Shown: in pieces, positions 29,935 to 39,378 of the stretch
Layout: each line of letters begins with the position of its first letter
Numbering within the stretch: the stretch's first letter is position 1
IMG/VR virus record: IMGVR_UViG_3300037882_004961
Span: 1 to 43,884 of that record
Direction: 5' to 3' (one strand)
Length of the DNA: 43,884 bases
Source: a virus
The notes under the pieces: generated by a model
What the model saw: only the letters and a program-made list of their open reading frames with translations
Told to the model about the DNA's origin: nothing
The model's database searches: none
Position numbers and translations under genes: made by a program

Positions 29935-32900
29935 TTATTTTAAAACGCGTGCTTTCTTTACGTCGGCAACATCCTTAGAAAAAGCATTCAAATCGTTGAG
30001 GCTCAAATTTACGCTTAAATTTTTGGTTTTCGCATCAATGGTTGAATTAATAATTTGGGCTAGTGCTTCCATATCAACCACTTGTGCATTTTGGGCGGGT
30101 GCAGGTTGGCTTGTAGGCACTCTCGGAGCTTTCATAGAAACAGGACGAGCGCCAACAACTCCACCGCCTGCGAATCCAGGCACACCAGCACGAGCCAATG
30201 TATTGTATCCTATTTTTAGCTGTTGGGTTTTATTGATAACCGCCTCGTCCTCATTGAGATAAGCCAAAACCTTGTCCCCGCGTTGGGTTGCGGGTGCGTT
30301 CTGCTTAACCTTTCCCTTTAGCTTGCCCTGTCCCGATGATAGGTCATAAATGTTAGTATCTCCAGCTTTGACCAAACCACCATCTGCGAATTCCTTAGCA
30401 GCAATCGCAGCAATTTGAGCAGCGCCTGCGATACTCACGGCTATACCCGCAATTATACCCTGCGTTGCAAAAGCCCGTGTAATAGCCAACGCAACATTTA
30501 TGCCCGCTTCAATCAAAGCCGACTGTTTGGCTCTTTTTCTGCGTTCAGCTTCCAAAGCTTCCTTTTCGGCTTCTATTTTCTGCTGTGCCTGCGTTTCCTC
30601 TTCAATTTGTTGGTTAAGGTATTCGGTTCTAAGCGCTGATGCACCGTTCAGTTCCTGTTTCAGGCTCTCAATGCGTTTGTTGGAACGCTCCGATTCTTTG
30701 TCAAGTCGCTTTTGGTCTGCATCATCAATCTGTGTTTGTGCTTGGGTAAGAATATCCAGTCCCTGCTGTGCGAACCCCGCAATAGCCTCAAAGGTACTAA
30801 GCCAATCCTCTTTCCGTTTCTTTTGGAATTCCGCCTCGTCGTCTGCATCTGCTTTCCGTGCTGCCTTCTTCTTGTCGTTCAGCTCCAATTCGGCTGCTAA
30901 AATCGCATTGTCTATGCGTTTCTTTTCGGTCAAACGCTCCTGCGATAATTCTTTGTCCGAATCCAAGCCTGTAAGCGCAATTTGTGCAGCCTCTTGGTTG
31001 AACCGTTCCTGCTGCTTTTTGAGCTCGTTATACTTCAGCTGTGCCTGCTGTACTGATAAATTCCGCTCCGATAATCCGCCCTTTTGTAGGAGCAGTAGGA
31101 AGTTTTCATTATCCAGCGCCTCCTGTTCGGCTATGCGTGCATTGATGTTTTGGGTTTGGGCTAGTGCTTTCTCGGCTAATTCCTTTTTATTCTGTAGAAT
31201 GAACTCGTTCTTTTCAGCTTCTATTTGTTCCTGCTCATTTGCCTGCTGTTGGGCTTTGGCTGTGTCAATCTCTGCATATTTAGCATTGATGTCGCTTATC
31301 AGTTCTCGGGTGCGTTGAGCCCGCTCCAATGTGAGCTTATCCCGTTCACCGACTTTCTTGGCAAATTCCGCCTGTTCTTGCTCCAAGTTTTTAACCTCTG
31401 TAGCCTTGGCAGCCGCGCGGTCTTGTGTAGCCTGTTCAAATGCAAGTCGGGACTGTTCCTTTTGCTTGGCAAAATCATCTTTGAGCAGTTCCGCCCGTGT
31501 ATTGACCAGTTCCCGCTCCAGCGAAAGGAGTATGGTGTAATATTCAGCTTCTCTCTTTACGTCTTCCTTGATTGCGTCCGCCCGTTCTTTGGCAAATTCC
31601 TTACGCTCCTTAGACCGTTCTTTGGCTCGTTCCTCTGCTGCCTTTTTGGCTTCCTCTGTAAGCTGTTGGTTGGCTGCTGCTGCCTCTTTTTGGGCTAGTG
31701 TGGTCAAATCCGCACCAGCAGCGGACAGGTTTTGTATTCCAGCAGTAAAACCCTCATCAAAGGCAGTCGCTGTATCCTTGCCTGCTGATAGGGCTGCATT
31801 CTGTGCGTTTACAAAGGCAAATTCAAAAGCGAGGGATTGTTCGGTTGTGAGTTGGTCAACAAAATCCTTTCCGTATATTTTGGTTAATTTGCTGGAGAAC
31901 GATTGTTGGAGCGCCTCCCTTTCTTTTAAAAAGGCATTTTCATTCGCTGCAGCTTGTCTTTGGGCTTCTGAGGTTATGCCAACAAAATCCGTAACAGCTT
32001 GCCCAGCCTCATAGATTGCGTTGGCTGTAGCCTTGACCACATTTATGTACCCAACCCAAATATCAACGAAATACCCCAAGCCCTTTATAAGGAGCGGTAA
32101 AACGACGCTTGCAAATTGGCTAAACTGCTCCTTGAGCGGTGCAAACTTTTTCACAAGGTCGGATTGGGCTTTTGCCAATTCCCTGTTTGCGTCCAAATCT
32201 GCCTGTTTGCGTTTGGAAAATTCGCTAAGGCTATCCGATGCATCCTTGAACTTGCTTGGCAAATCAACGATTCCCTTGAGGTATTCCTCATTATCTTTTT
32301 GACCGCTCACAAGCCCTTTCTGAATCCGAGCCAAAGCATCATTGAAAGATGTCCCGCTTTGCAATGCTAGCTGTTCCGCCGCTTGGCTTATCTGTTCAGC
32401 CGATACATCAAAGGCTTTAGACGTGGATAGCACCTCCTGCGTTTGCTTATCAAGGGCTTCACCGTTGGCTTTGGAATACTTTTGAACTGTGTCGGATGCA
32501 TCGGTGTACTCGTTTGAGAAATTCACCACAGCAGCACCAGCAGCGACAGCAGCTGCAGCGATTGCCACAAAGGCAGCAGCGCCAACGGCAAAGGCTTGGA
32601 TGCTTTTCCCAAACCCACCCAATGATTTGGTAGCCGTATTCACCGCCAACCCCACATTTTTACCAAAAACCCGACCAACCAAAGCGCCCAGCTTGTTCGC
32701 TTTGCGCTCGGTGTCTCCCATCTCATCCTGTAGCTCTATGAGTGCTTTCTCTATGTCGTCCGCCTCTTTCTTAAGGTTTTTCCCAAAATCCGACTGTAGG
32801 GCTTCCTTGTTGAGTAGCTGTAGCTGTCCGCGCGTATCTGCGAGCCGTTTCTGTAAGTCCTTGTATGAGCCTTCAGGGATTGGGTCGGCTGCCTTTTTGG

Positions 32901-33300
32901 CTGTATTGGTTATTTCCCCACGCAACCGCTTAAATTCAGCCTCCAATTCAATGGATTGCTGCTTGAGCTTACTCCCAAATTCCCCTTTAAGCTCATCATC
33001 ACTAAGCAATTGAAGCTGTTTGCGGGTTTCGGCTAATTGCGCCTGTATGTCCTTGTATGAACCTTTGGCGGGGATTGGCTTGCTCAACTGTTCGGCTGCC
33101 TTTTTTCCCGTGTTGGTAAGCGCTTTGAGCTCGGCTTCTGTTTCCTTTATTTTTTTATCAAGGTCTTTGAACGCATCGCTTTTTATTTCGGTGGTCTCCA
33201 GTTCCTTCTTTAGGACTTTTAGGTTGTCCCTTATTTTTTTGATAGTGTTTTCGGCTCCAGCATCTACAATTCTAATCCTTAGGGCTATCTCTTCAGGCAT
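29935..33300 (-). CDS. tail tape measure protein
   Basis: An 1121-residue protein that should set tail length and pass into the host envelope during DNA delivery. Residues 15-200 contain coiled coil with two similar blocks, each starting with GSYKD(I/L)Q and continuing to LQLL. A hydrophobic span follows at about 240-262 (AAAFVAIAAAAVAAGAAV). A very long Glu/Lys/Ala/Gln-rich coiled coil covers about 540-930. A second hydrophobic stretch lies at about 945-980 (GIIAGIAVSIAGAAQIAAIA). The length predicts a tail of roughly 160-170 nm at 0.15 nm per residue. Confidence 0.9.
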   Translation of the reverse strand: MPEEIALRIRIVDAGAENTIKKIRDNLKVLKKELETTEIKSDAFKDLDKKIKETEAELKALTNTGKKAAEQLSKPIPAKGSYKDIQAQLAETRKQLQLLSDDELKGEFGSKLKQQSIELEAEFKRLRGEITNTAKKAADPIPEGSYKDLQKRLADTRGQLQLLNKEALQSDFGKNLKKEADDIEKALIELQDEMGDTERKANKLGALVGRVFGKNVGLAVNTATKSLGGFGKSIQAFAVGAAAFVAIAAAAVAAGAAVVNFSNEYTDASDTVQKYSKANGEALDKQTQEVLSTSKAFDVSAEQISQAAEQLALQSGTSFNDALARIQKGLVSGQKDNEEYLKGIVDLPSKFKDASDSLSEFSKRKQADLDANRELAKAQSDLVKKFAPLKEQFSQFASVVLPLLIKGLGYFVDIWVGYINVVKATANAIYEAGQAVTDFVGITSEAQRQAAANENAFLKEREALQQSFSSKLTKIYGKDFVDQLTTEQSLAFEFAFVNAQNAALSAGKDTATAFDEGFTAGIQNLSAAGADLTTLAQKEAAAANQQLTEEAKKAAEERAKERSKERKEFAKERADAIKEDVKREAEYYTILLSLERELVNTRAELLKDDFAKQKEQSRLAFEQATQDRAAAKATEVKNLEQEQAEFAKKVGERDKLTLERAQRTRELISDINAKYAEIDTAKAQQQANEQEQIEAEKNEFILQNKKELAEKALAQTQNINARIAEQEALDNENFLLLLQKGGLSERNLSVQQAQLKYNELKKQQERFNQEAAQIALTGLDSDKELSQERLTEKKRIDNAILAAELELNDKKKAARKADADDEAEFQKKRKEDWLSTFEAIAGFAQQGLDILTQAQTQIDDADQKRLDKESERSNKRIESLKQELNGASALRTEYLNQQIEEETQAQQKIEAEKEALEAERRKRAKQSALIEAGINVALAITRAFATQGIIAGIAVSIAGAAQIAAIAAKEFADGGLVKAGDTNIYDLSSGQGKLKGKVKQNAPATQRGDKVLAYLNEDEAVINKTQQLKIGYNTLARAGVPGFAGGGVVGARPVSMKAPRVPTSQPAPAQNAQVVDMEALAQIINSTIDAKTKNLSVNLSLNDLNAFSKDVADVKKARVLK

Positions 33301-35537
33301 TATGTTACGATTGGGCTAATGGGTGAATTAATAATTTGTCCAACAATGCTGAACCTATCAAAAGGCTCGGGTTCTAAGAGTAACTGCGTGGGGCTTTCGG
33401 GCTGGAGTGGGTTAAAATTTTCAATTGAAACCACCTTGTAATAAATGTTTTGGAAAAATATTTTTTTGCGAAAGTCAAACGATTGAACATCGGATACACT
33501 TAGGAAAAAGAACGCAGATAAAATCTTACTGTTCAGCAATTTGCTTCCAAAATACTCAGCATAAAACCGCCCCACAAGCCCAACGTAGAAGTTTGCCCCA
33601 ACCTGCAAGTTGCCCAAGGTTAAAGGCATATCCCAACCGTTGGTATTTTGCATATTAGCCACGTATGCGATAGGATACCTCATATTGGTAAGGTTGGCGG
33701 TGGTTTGCCCAAACGTATATTTTAGAGCACCATCATCATTCCAATCCGATTGTCTCCGAAACACTAATATGCGAGGCAAAAAATTAAACTTATCATTTTC
33801 GTTTACACTACTTGTTTGGAGCATGAGCGGGACTTGTATAGAATTGACCACTGTTAGGTCTGTAATAGCTGCTGCTGCTCTGTAGGTAGCGGTAATATCA
33901 AAAATTTGAGCCGTGCCTGCAAAAAAAGCATTCTCCCTTGTTTCGCTGTTTTCGTTTGCCATTCCTTGAAGGACTGCCTTACATCCTAAAATAGGGATTT
34001 GCTCTTTGTCCCCACTTTTCATGTACTCGTCGTTTGGGTCTTTCTTGTAGTTATAGAATTGGCTCGCAAATCTGAACGCGTCCGCGCTGGTGGATGCTGG
34101 TTGGGAGAAGTCTATCTTTTGCCCTATGGTATCTTGTGGGTTACGCTGATAAAACCCCTGCTTTAGGTTCGGGGCTTCAAACCTTTCCGAATACCAGTAG
34201 TCGCTTGCAGGCTCTACAAACACACGGTTGCCCATTTTGCTGGTTTGCCATTTTAGCCGAAACAGTTGGGTCAAGCCCTTGATAAAATCCTTTACCTGCC
34301 AATCCCTAAAAAGGTATTTGGGATAACTTGGCTGGTTGGCTGCTCCATACTCTACATAAGCCTCACCTGTAACCTGTACGATTGTATTCGTAGCGCTCCC
34401 AGTAACCAAAGTAAAAAACTGTAGTGTTCGGAAAGTTATCACATCTCCAGCGTTCAAGGCTAGTACCATGGAAGTAGCACAGGGTAAATCGGGCGGTGGT
34501 ACACCCGAACCCGGTACATTGTAGCTGTAGCCCTCTAAGCTGGAGTCGGCAACCAAAACCCCGTTCTTATACATACCTAAAGCGCCCATTTGACCAAAAG
34601 AGGTGGGGCTAGGTGGAACAATATAAGTGAACACGGTTGAGTACATAAACTTGTATGTGCCTTTGTATGGAGCGGTGAATTCCCCTGTAGAGAAATTCAA
34701 CCAGGGCGCGCCAACAATTGGGGACTGCGTGCTGTAGTCAAAAATTATTGGATTGTTGGGCGCAACTGCATCATTATCCCCAACAATCATGTCCAAATAA
34801 TCCTGTGCAAACGTACCCGCCAACACTTTGACTGCTGGCAGGGGAATGATTAGGGTTTTAAACCAACCAGTATTAAAAAAATCGCTAACAAATTCTATCC
34901 CAGCATCTTGTTGAATCAAATCCAGCAAATGTTTAACAAAAACAAAACGGGTAAACTCCGAAAGGTCGGGGTAAAGCGTACCGCCTCCTGTTTTTGTCTG
35001 CCAAGTGCTCCCGTATTTGACCAATAAATATCCAAAATTAAGCACTCCATACTTAGCATCTATACCAACCAGCACATTCGCATCATTTTGAAGCTGGTCG
35101 TGGTCAGTATAATCGTAGTCAGCAAGCAGTTTATTGGCAAGCTCTGAGAACCACGAAGCATTCCCACCAAAAAGCTGCACCGAATAAGCCCCGTTTTTGA
35201 GCTTAAAACCGTTGTTGGCGTGCTTGGTGCTCTTGATAACCGCGTATCCCCTAAGCGAGTCCAAACCGTTGATTTTAAGCAACATATTTTTTTGCTGCTC
35301 GGTTACGCTTGCCCGAACTTCAGGCACACCATAAAATCCGAATATTTTAGCATTGTTGGCGGTTTCGGGCAACTCTATGCTAGTATCAACAGCATCCGCA
35401 ACCGCAACAGAATCCCAATCCTCATCTGTTATCTGCATAGTCATGGATAGCTGTGGGATGCTTTCCTGTGCTATGTCCATGATAACAGGAAACCCATTTT
35501 TATCAATAAAACTGAGCTCTATTTGTGGAGGGTTCAT
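33300..35537 (-). CDS. putative tail/baseplate protein
   Basis: A 745-residue protein rich in Phe, Tyr, Asn and Gly. It begins IELSFIDKNGFPVIMDI with a following STxELPET-like stretch and contains FRDWQVKDFIKGLTQLFRLKW near residue 420-440. This resembles large tail proteins next to the tape measure in Bacteroidetes phages (distal-tail/baseplate hub). It overlaps the tape measure start by 1 nt. The tail assignment is by position and resemblance, not by a definite motif. Confidence 0.7.
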   Translation of the reverse strand: MNPPQIELSFIDKNGFPVIMDIAQESIPQLSMTMQITDEDWDSVAVADAVDTSIELPETANNAKIFGFYGVPEVRASVTEQQKNMLLKINGLDSLRGYAVIKSTKHANNGFKLKNGAYSVQLFGGNASWFSELANKLLADYDYTDHDQLQNDANVLVGIDAKYGVLNFGYLLVKYGSTWQTKTGGGTLYPDLSEFTRFVFVKHLLDLIQQDAGIEFVSDFFNTGWFKTLIIPLPAVKVLAGTFAQDYLDMIVGDNDAVAPNNPIIFDYSTQSPIVGAPWLNFSTGEFTAPYKGTYKFMYSTVFTYIVPPSPTSFGQMGALGMYKNGVLVADSSLEGYSYNVPGSGVPPPDLPCATSMVLALNAGDVITFRTLQFFTLVTGSATNTIVQVTGEAYVEYGAANQPSYPKYLFRDWQVKDFIKGLTQLFRLKWQTSKMGNRVFVEPASDYWYSERFEAPNLKQGFYQRNPQDTIGQKIDFSQPASTSADAFRFASQFYNYKKDPNDEYMKSGDKEQIPILGCKAVLQGMANENSETRENAFFAGTAQIFDITATYRAAAAITDLTVVNSIQVPLMLQTSSVNENDKFNFLPRILVFRRQSDWNDDGALKYTFGQTTANLTNMRYPIAYVANMQNTNGWDMPLTLGNLQVGANFYVGLVGRFYAEYFGSKLLNSKILSAFFFLSVSDVQSFDFRKKIFFQNIYYKVVSIENFNPLQPESPTQLLLEPEPFDRFSIVGQIINSPISPIVT

Positions 35538-36892
35538 TAGTAATATGCGTTTGCGGGTTTAAAAATAATTTCTCCTGTTAAAATATCGTCGTACTCTGCC
35601 TTGGTCTGAATGCTCCCATCCTCAATAACAATAGGTAGAAATCGGGTTGGCTCCAAGTTGGTATCGTCCACGTATTCGGGCAAGCCCTCGTTTTCCACGT
35701 AGGCTTCTTCTGTTTGTAGCAAAGACCACACCGCGCGGGCTTCTGGAATACCCGAATATAGCTCAAAGGATAGTTTCACCGACGCGGATACCTGTACACC
35801 ATATTTGAACTCTCCTCTGTAGGTTGCCCTGTACCTTTCGGGTAAGCCTATGGTTTTCATGTCAAACTTTTGCGGTAAAATTCCCCGTGAACCAGTCGTT
35901 TGCATACTGCGAACACTCAAGGCTTCAGCGAATCGGGTGGTATCAAAACCGCCTAATGGGTTGCGTGCATAGACTGCGAGCGTTTTGCAGGTTCGGAATT
36001 CAACCTTATAGAAGTATGAACCATACGTAATGTGTTGATAATTTCCACCACCCAAAGGAATAGCCAATCCGAAAGCAATCCCGATTCTATCCCAGCCTGC
36101 GTTCACATTAGCCAAATTTGCCAAGAAGTTGGGCGTGGTGGTCGTTGAATCAAAAATGTATGAGAGTATGTTTTGCGGACTTATGGAAACAGTTACCAAG
36201 TTTCGGAATTGCACGGGCGGGGCTAGCCTTGCCAGCCCTGTACCATACCAATTGCCACCGCTCCCAACCACTCCATCCCTAAGCTGGAACGACACAAAGG
36301 GAACGCCCACACCACCATCAAATAAAAAGGATAAGTACGCCCCGTGGTTGTAATATTCCAAGCTTGGCATATTCTCATCATCTCCGACAGCATTCCCAAA
36401 GCGGACATAGGTAAGCGGTTTCATTCCAAGCGAAAACCTATAAGGGGAAAGAATCGTGCGTTCCTGCGTTTGCACCTTAGCATTTACAACGGCTATCTCA
36501 ATGGTATCCTCATCTGTATCTATTACTTCTTGATTTAGTGAATTTATGCTGATATACTCAATGGATAGATAAACGCGCTTTATCATATCCGCTGAATACT
36601 TGTTGAATGCAACCTGATACCCAAATTCGTAATTTATGGTATCGGTGGGTTTTTGGGGATTTAGGAATGATTGCAGTAAAAGCCCCGACACGTCAAATTC
36701 AAAGTTATAGAACCCTGGATAATCGTCGTCGGGATAAGGTGAAGCCACAAGCTCAGCGAACACCGCTCCATTAACATATACCAATGCTCTCGCAAATGAT
36801 ATGTTTGGAAATACGCTGCCATCTTGTTGCATCCGCCAAATGATTGGGCGGTGAGCGGAGGTTAAGCCATTGGGTGCTATGAGTGTGGACAT
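35537..36892 (-). CDS. putative tail protein
   Basis: A 451-residue beta-rich protein with many aromatic residues. Its C terminus (ELYSGIPEARAVWSLLQTEE and YVDDTNLEPTRFLPIVIEDG) has the look of a tail or receptor-binding component. It overlaps the next gene by 1 nt and follows the 106-residue gene by 1 nt, so it belongs to the same tail cassette. No definite family. Confidence 0.66.
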   Translation of the reverse strand: MSTLIAPNGLTSAHRPIIWRMQQDGSVFPNISFARALVYVNGAVFAELVASPYPDDDYPGFYNFEFDVSGLLLQSFLNPQKPTDTINYEFGYQVAFNKYSADMIKRVYLSIEYISINSLNQEVIDTDEDTIEIAVVNAKVQTQERTILSPYRFSLGMKPLTYVRFGNAVGDDENMPSLEYYNHGAYLSFLFDGGVGVPFVSFQLRDGVVGSGGNWYGTGLARLAPPVQFRNLVTVSISPQNILSYIFDSTTTTPNFLANLANVNAGWDRIGIAFGLAIPLGGGNYQHITYGSYFYKVEFRTCKTLAVYARNPLGGFDTTRFAEALSVRSMQTTGSRGILPQKFDMKTIGLPERYRATYRGEFKYGVQVSASVKLSFELYSGIPEARAVWSLLQTEEAYVENEGLPEYVDDTNLEPTRFLPIVIEDGSIQTKAEYDDILTGEIIFKPANAYY

Positions 36893-36893
36893 A

Positions 36894-37214
36894 TTAGGAG
36901 TATAAGTTATTGAACCAATAAATAAAACTATTTTTGGCGGGGTCGTTTAGTGCTGCTTCTGTGGCTAACATAGAAACATTGACCATGTTTTTTTTAACCG
37001 CGTCTGTGCCTTCTTCAAACGTAGCCACTAGGGCGGTCGGAATCAGTGTAATAGATTCTTCTACCAAATCAGCGCCTTGATAGCGTCGGTAAACCACAAA
37101 GCGATAATCGGCAGACATTGTCGAGTTCGCGAATTGGGTTGCGTATTGAGCGGTTTGGTTGCCTGCATCCCTTTCGGGGTTATTGCAATAGGCTACAACT
37201 TCTTCTATGTTCAT
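36894..37214 (-). CDS. hypothetical virion-module protein
   Basis: A 106-residue protein, with helical start and end and a central beta part (YRFVVYRRYQGADLVEESITLIP). It sits between tail genes with 1-nt gaps on both sides. The position would suit a small tail-assembly or neck protein; the identity is unknown. Confidence 0.68.
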   Translation of the reverse strand: MNIEEVVAYCNNPERDAGNQTAQYATQFANSTMSADYRFVVYRRYQGADLVEESITLIPTALVATFEEGTDAVKKNMVNVSMLATEAALNDPAKNSFIYWFNNLYS

Positions 37215-37215
37215 G

Positions 37216-37767
37216 TTAGAATTTTATTTTTTCGCTGTACACCTCAAGCAATAAGTAACTAAAAGTTTCCTTGATAGTTTGATAGATGATTGCAGGTATC
37301 TTGTTGTTTTGGAGGTCTTCCAGCGACGTTTTGATAAATCCCGTGCGTTTGCCTGTTTTGCTAAACCTTAGCGAACCCGTTGTGGGGTTTCCATCTCTTT
37401 TTTGGGCGCGTGCAATTTTGAAGGCAACCTTTAGCGCCTCCTCCGTGCCAACGCCTATTTTCTCAATTGCGTACCGGTAAAGCGCCTGTATAAAATCGGA
37501 GGTTTCGGCGGTGCCGTTTGAGTTGCCAAAGGGTATGTTTTGCGGGTTGATACCTGCATCAACAATAAGCCCATAGCTTTCCATGTACACTTCAACAAGC
37601 AAGTCCCCGCCCTCATACTTTATTTCCACTCTGATACTCTTTTCCAACCTACCAGTAAAGGTGTGTCCTTGCTCCTGTAGGTTGAATATAAGGGCGTTTC
37701 TAACCACAAATACCAGTGAAGCCTCAAAGGTGGATTTGTCGGGGACTGATTGCCAAATGCTACTCAT
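37216..37767 (-). CDS. HK97 gp10-like neck/tail-completion protein (putative)
   Basis: A 183-residue protein with the flow of HK97 gp10-type proteins: an N-terminal helix, TGRLEKSIRVEIKY leading to strands (GGDLLVEVYMESYGLIVDAG), then Lys-rich middle and a C-terminal helix. Such proteins link head and tail. It overlaps the preceding gene by 8 nt. Confidence 0.62.
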   Translation of the reverse strand: MSSIWQSVPDKSTFEASLVFVVRNALIFNLQEQGHTFTGRLEKSIRVEIKYEGGDLLVEVYMESYGLIVDAGINPQNIPFGNSNGTAETSDFIQALYRYAIEKIGVGTEEALKVAFKIARAQKRDGNPTTGSLRFSKTGKRTGFIKTSLEDLQNNKIPAIIYQTIKETFSYLLLEVYSEKIKF

Positions 37768-38371
37768 ATTTTAGAATGTCTTTATCAATGATTGGCTTAT
37801 CTGCACCTGTCAATGTATCAAAAGGCGGTAAAATTGCGCCCGGTGTATCGTTGCACGGGCTTTCTAATTGCATCTCTATCATAAACCGAACATCCGACCT
37901 GTAGCAGGATTCGTCCCCATCCAACATCCTGCCTTGTGAAAACTGTACGCTTTTGGTGTCCAGATCAATGTTTTTAAATCCAGGTTGCGCTAAGATGCTT
38001 TTTAAGGCAACCAAAAAGTTCTTAGCCGTTGCGCTTGCCATAGCCGTGCCTTCCAAATAGCTTAAATCTTTGGGCTTCGCCTTTGTCCTAGTTTCAACGG
38101 CTGAAATAGCGAAAACCATTGAGATATTAAATTTCTCGGTGTACTTATTCTCAAACACTGCAATGGTGGAATTTAGAGGGGTGGACACCCAAGCGCGTGG
38201 ATACTTGTTTTGTTTGCCCTTATTAAAAATATTGGTGCTATTCGCATCTTTAGCCACCTGTGGCAAAAGCGAATAACTAAGGTCTATTTGTTTGGGAGTT
38301 TGTGCACAGGCAAGGGCAAAGGCGTTACCCAATGCCATAATATTGGGAGATAGTTCGGGCAAGAAGCTCAT
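37760..38371 (-). CDS. putative tail protein
   Basis: A 203-residue protein with a beta-rich middle (YPRAWVSTPLNSTIAVFENK, FNISMVFAIS) and Lys/Thr-rich linker. The position among neck and tail genes suggests a tail terminator or related protein. No motif allows a firm name. It starts 4 nt after the stop of the -1 frame of the upstream gene. Confidence 0.62.
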   Translation of the reverse strand: MSFLPELSPNIMALGNAFALACAQTPKQIDLSYSLLPQVAKDANSTNIFNKGKQNKYPRAWVSTPLNSTIAVFENKYTEKFNISMVFAISAVETRTKAKPKDLSYLEGTAMASATAKNFLVALKSILAQPGFKNIDLDTKSVQFSQGRMLDGDESCYRSDVRFMIEMQLESPCNDTPGAILPPFDTLTGADKPIIDKDILKYE

Positions 38372-38375
38372 AGGT

Positions 38376-38474
38376 TTATCTGTTTAAGTCCAACGAATCC
38401 ATTATTTCAATCTCTAAGGTTTGTAAAACCAGCTTTGTATCCGTGTCCATAACGACCTCGATTTGGTTGCTGTA
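38376..38474 (-). CDS. -1 frame extension of the upstream gene (predicted frameshift)
   Basis: Shifting at C_CCA_AAT (38480-38474, minus strand) replaces the last 19 residues of the upstream protein with 32 others (YSNQIEVVMDTDTKLVLQTL and on) ending at TAA, only 4 nt before the next gene. The zero-frame stop would leave a 42-nt gap, out of keeping with the 0-4 nt gaps around it. Position between terminase and tape measure fits the G/GT type of tail-assembly chaperone. Confidence 0.5.
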   Translation of the reverse strand, partial: YSNQIEVVMDTDTKLVLQTLEIEIMDSLDLNR

Positions 38475-39370
38475 TTTGGGGCTTGAGCTGGTGAAGATTG
38501 GGAGCTTTGCGAGGTCTTGAACGGTTTTATCCCACTTGTATTTGCTTGCCGCGCGTGAAGCTCCTCCTTCATTTTGGCTAGCTCCATCGCCTTTGAATAC
38601 AAAAGGGAATTTTTGTGCGTAGTATGCGCAATTTTTTGCAAAAAAAAACCAATATCCTTGAGCAGGTACATTGGAACATCTTTGAATGCTTCTTCTCGTG
38701 CAGTTATTTCTTTTTTGTTGTAGCCTTTTACCCATTGACCGCCCACCTTGGGCTTAGCCAATACTGCGAGCATAGCAGCAGCAATATCCCACTCATCCGA
38801 TTTTATCTCTTTCCCTTGTTTCTTAGCCTTCGTGTTGATTTTGTTCTTATCGTTTTGATTGGACAGCTTATCGCTGAATGCCTGTAGTTGCTGGAGCCGA
38901 ACAAACTCCTCCATTTTGGTCTCATCAAATCCCTTAGCAGGCAAAAAGTACTCCACACCCTTGTGTATAAACGAGCCTTTGATATTATTGAAGGCTGAAT
39001 TTTTATTATTCGCATTCATAGCGAGCTCTTGCTCATACTTTTGGAGCGCTTCAAATGCGTGGATAACCTTGTACACCAAGCCTTCAAAATATTCCCCGCT
39101 CTCCACAGTCCCGCCCAATAGATAGCTGGGAGGCAACTCCCAAAGCATATCCTCACTACAATTTGAAAAGAGGGCGCAAACTTGTACAGCCCACTCGCAA
39201 ACGTCGGAAAAATCCGCGTCCCAATCGTCGTCGGCTGTTATTTGGGGCTGTATGGGCAATATGGTTTTAAAATATTGCCGATGCTTATCAAGGGCTATTT
39301 CTTGGTAAGTATCAATAATAGCGTACTGATGCACAGCACCAGTACGCGTTTCTATTTCAAATTTATACAT
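38414..39370 (-). CDS. putative tail-assembly protein with possible frameshifted form
   Basis: A 318-residue protein (ATG at 39370; a TTG at 39376 is less likely). It has a helical core with a FIHKGVEYFLPAKGFDETKM segment and a Gln/Asn/Lys-rich linker, WDIAAAMLAVLAKPKVGGQW, then a Ser/Gln/Pro-rich end. Two slippery heptamers fall in frame: T_TTT_TTG near 38643-38649 and C_CCA_AAT at 38474-38480. The -1 frame is open through both. No downstream stem is obvious, so the frameshift is less certain than at 16881. The function is inferred from gene order. Confidence 0.66.
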   Translation of the reverse strand: MYKFEIETRTGAVHQYAIIDTYQEIALDKHRQYFKTILPIQPQITADDDWDADFSDVCEWAVQVCALFSNCSEDMLWELPPSYLLGGTVESGEYFEGLVYKVIHAFEALQKYEQELAMNANNKNSAFNNIKGSFIHKGVEYFLPAKGFDETKMEEFVRLQQLQAFSDKLSNQNDKNKINTKAKKQGKEIKSDEWDIAAAMLAVLAKPKVGGQWVKGYNKKEITAREEAFKDVPMYLLKDIGFFLQKIAHTTHKNSLLYSKAMELAKMKEELHARQANTSGIKPFKTSQSSQSSPAQAPNTATKSRSLWTRIQSWFYKP

Positions 39371-39378
39371 GGGCAAAT

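Noticed and set aside
30500-31318. A 272-codon open frame antisense to the tape measure gene
   Set aside because: Its Ser/Phe/Cys-rich composition is what the reverse strand of Glu/Lys/Ala coiled-coil codons gives; several similar shadows occur along the same gene.
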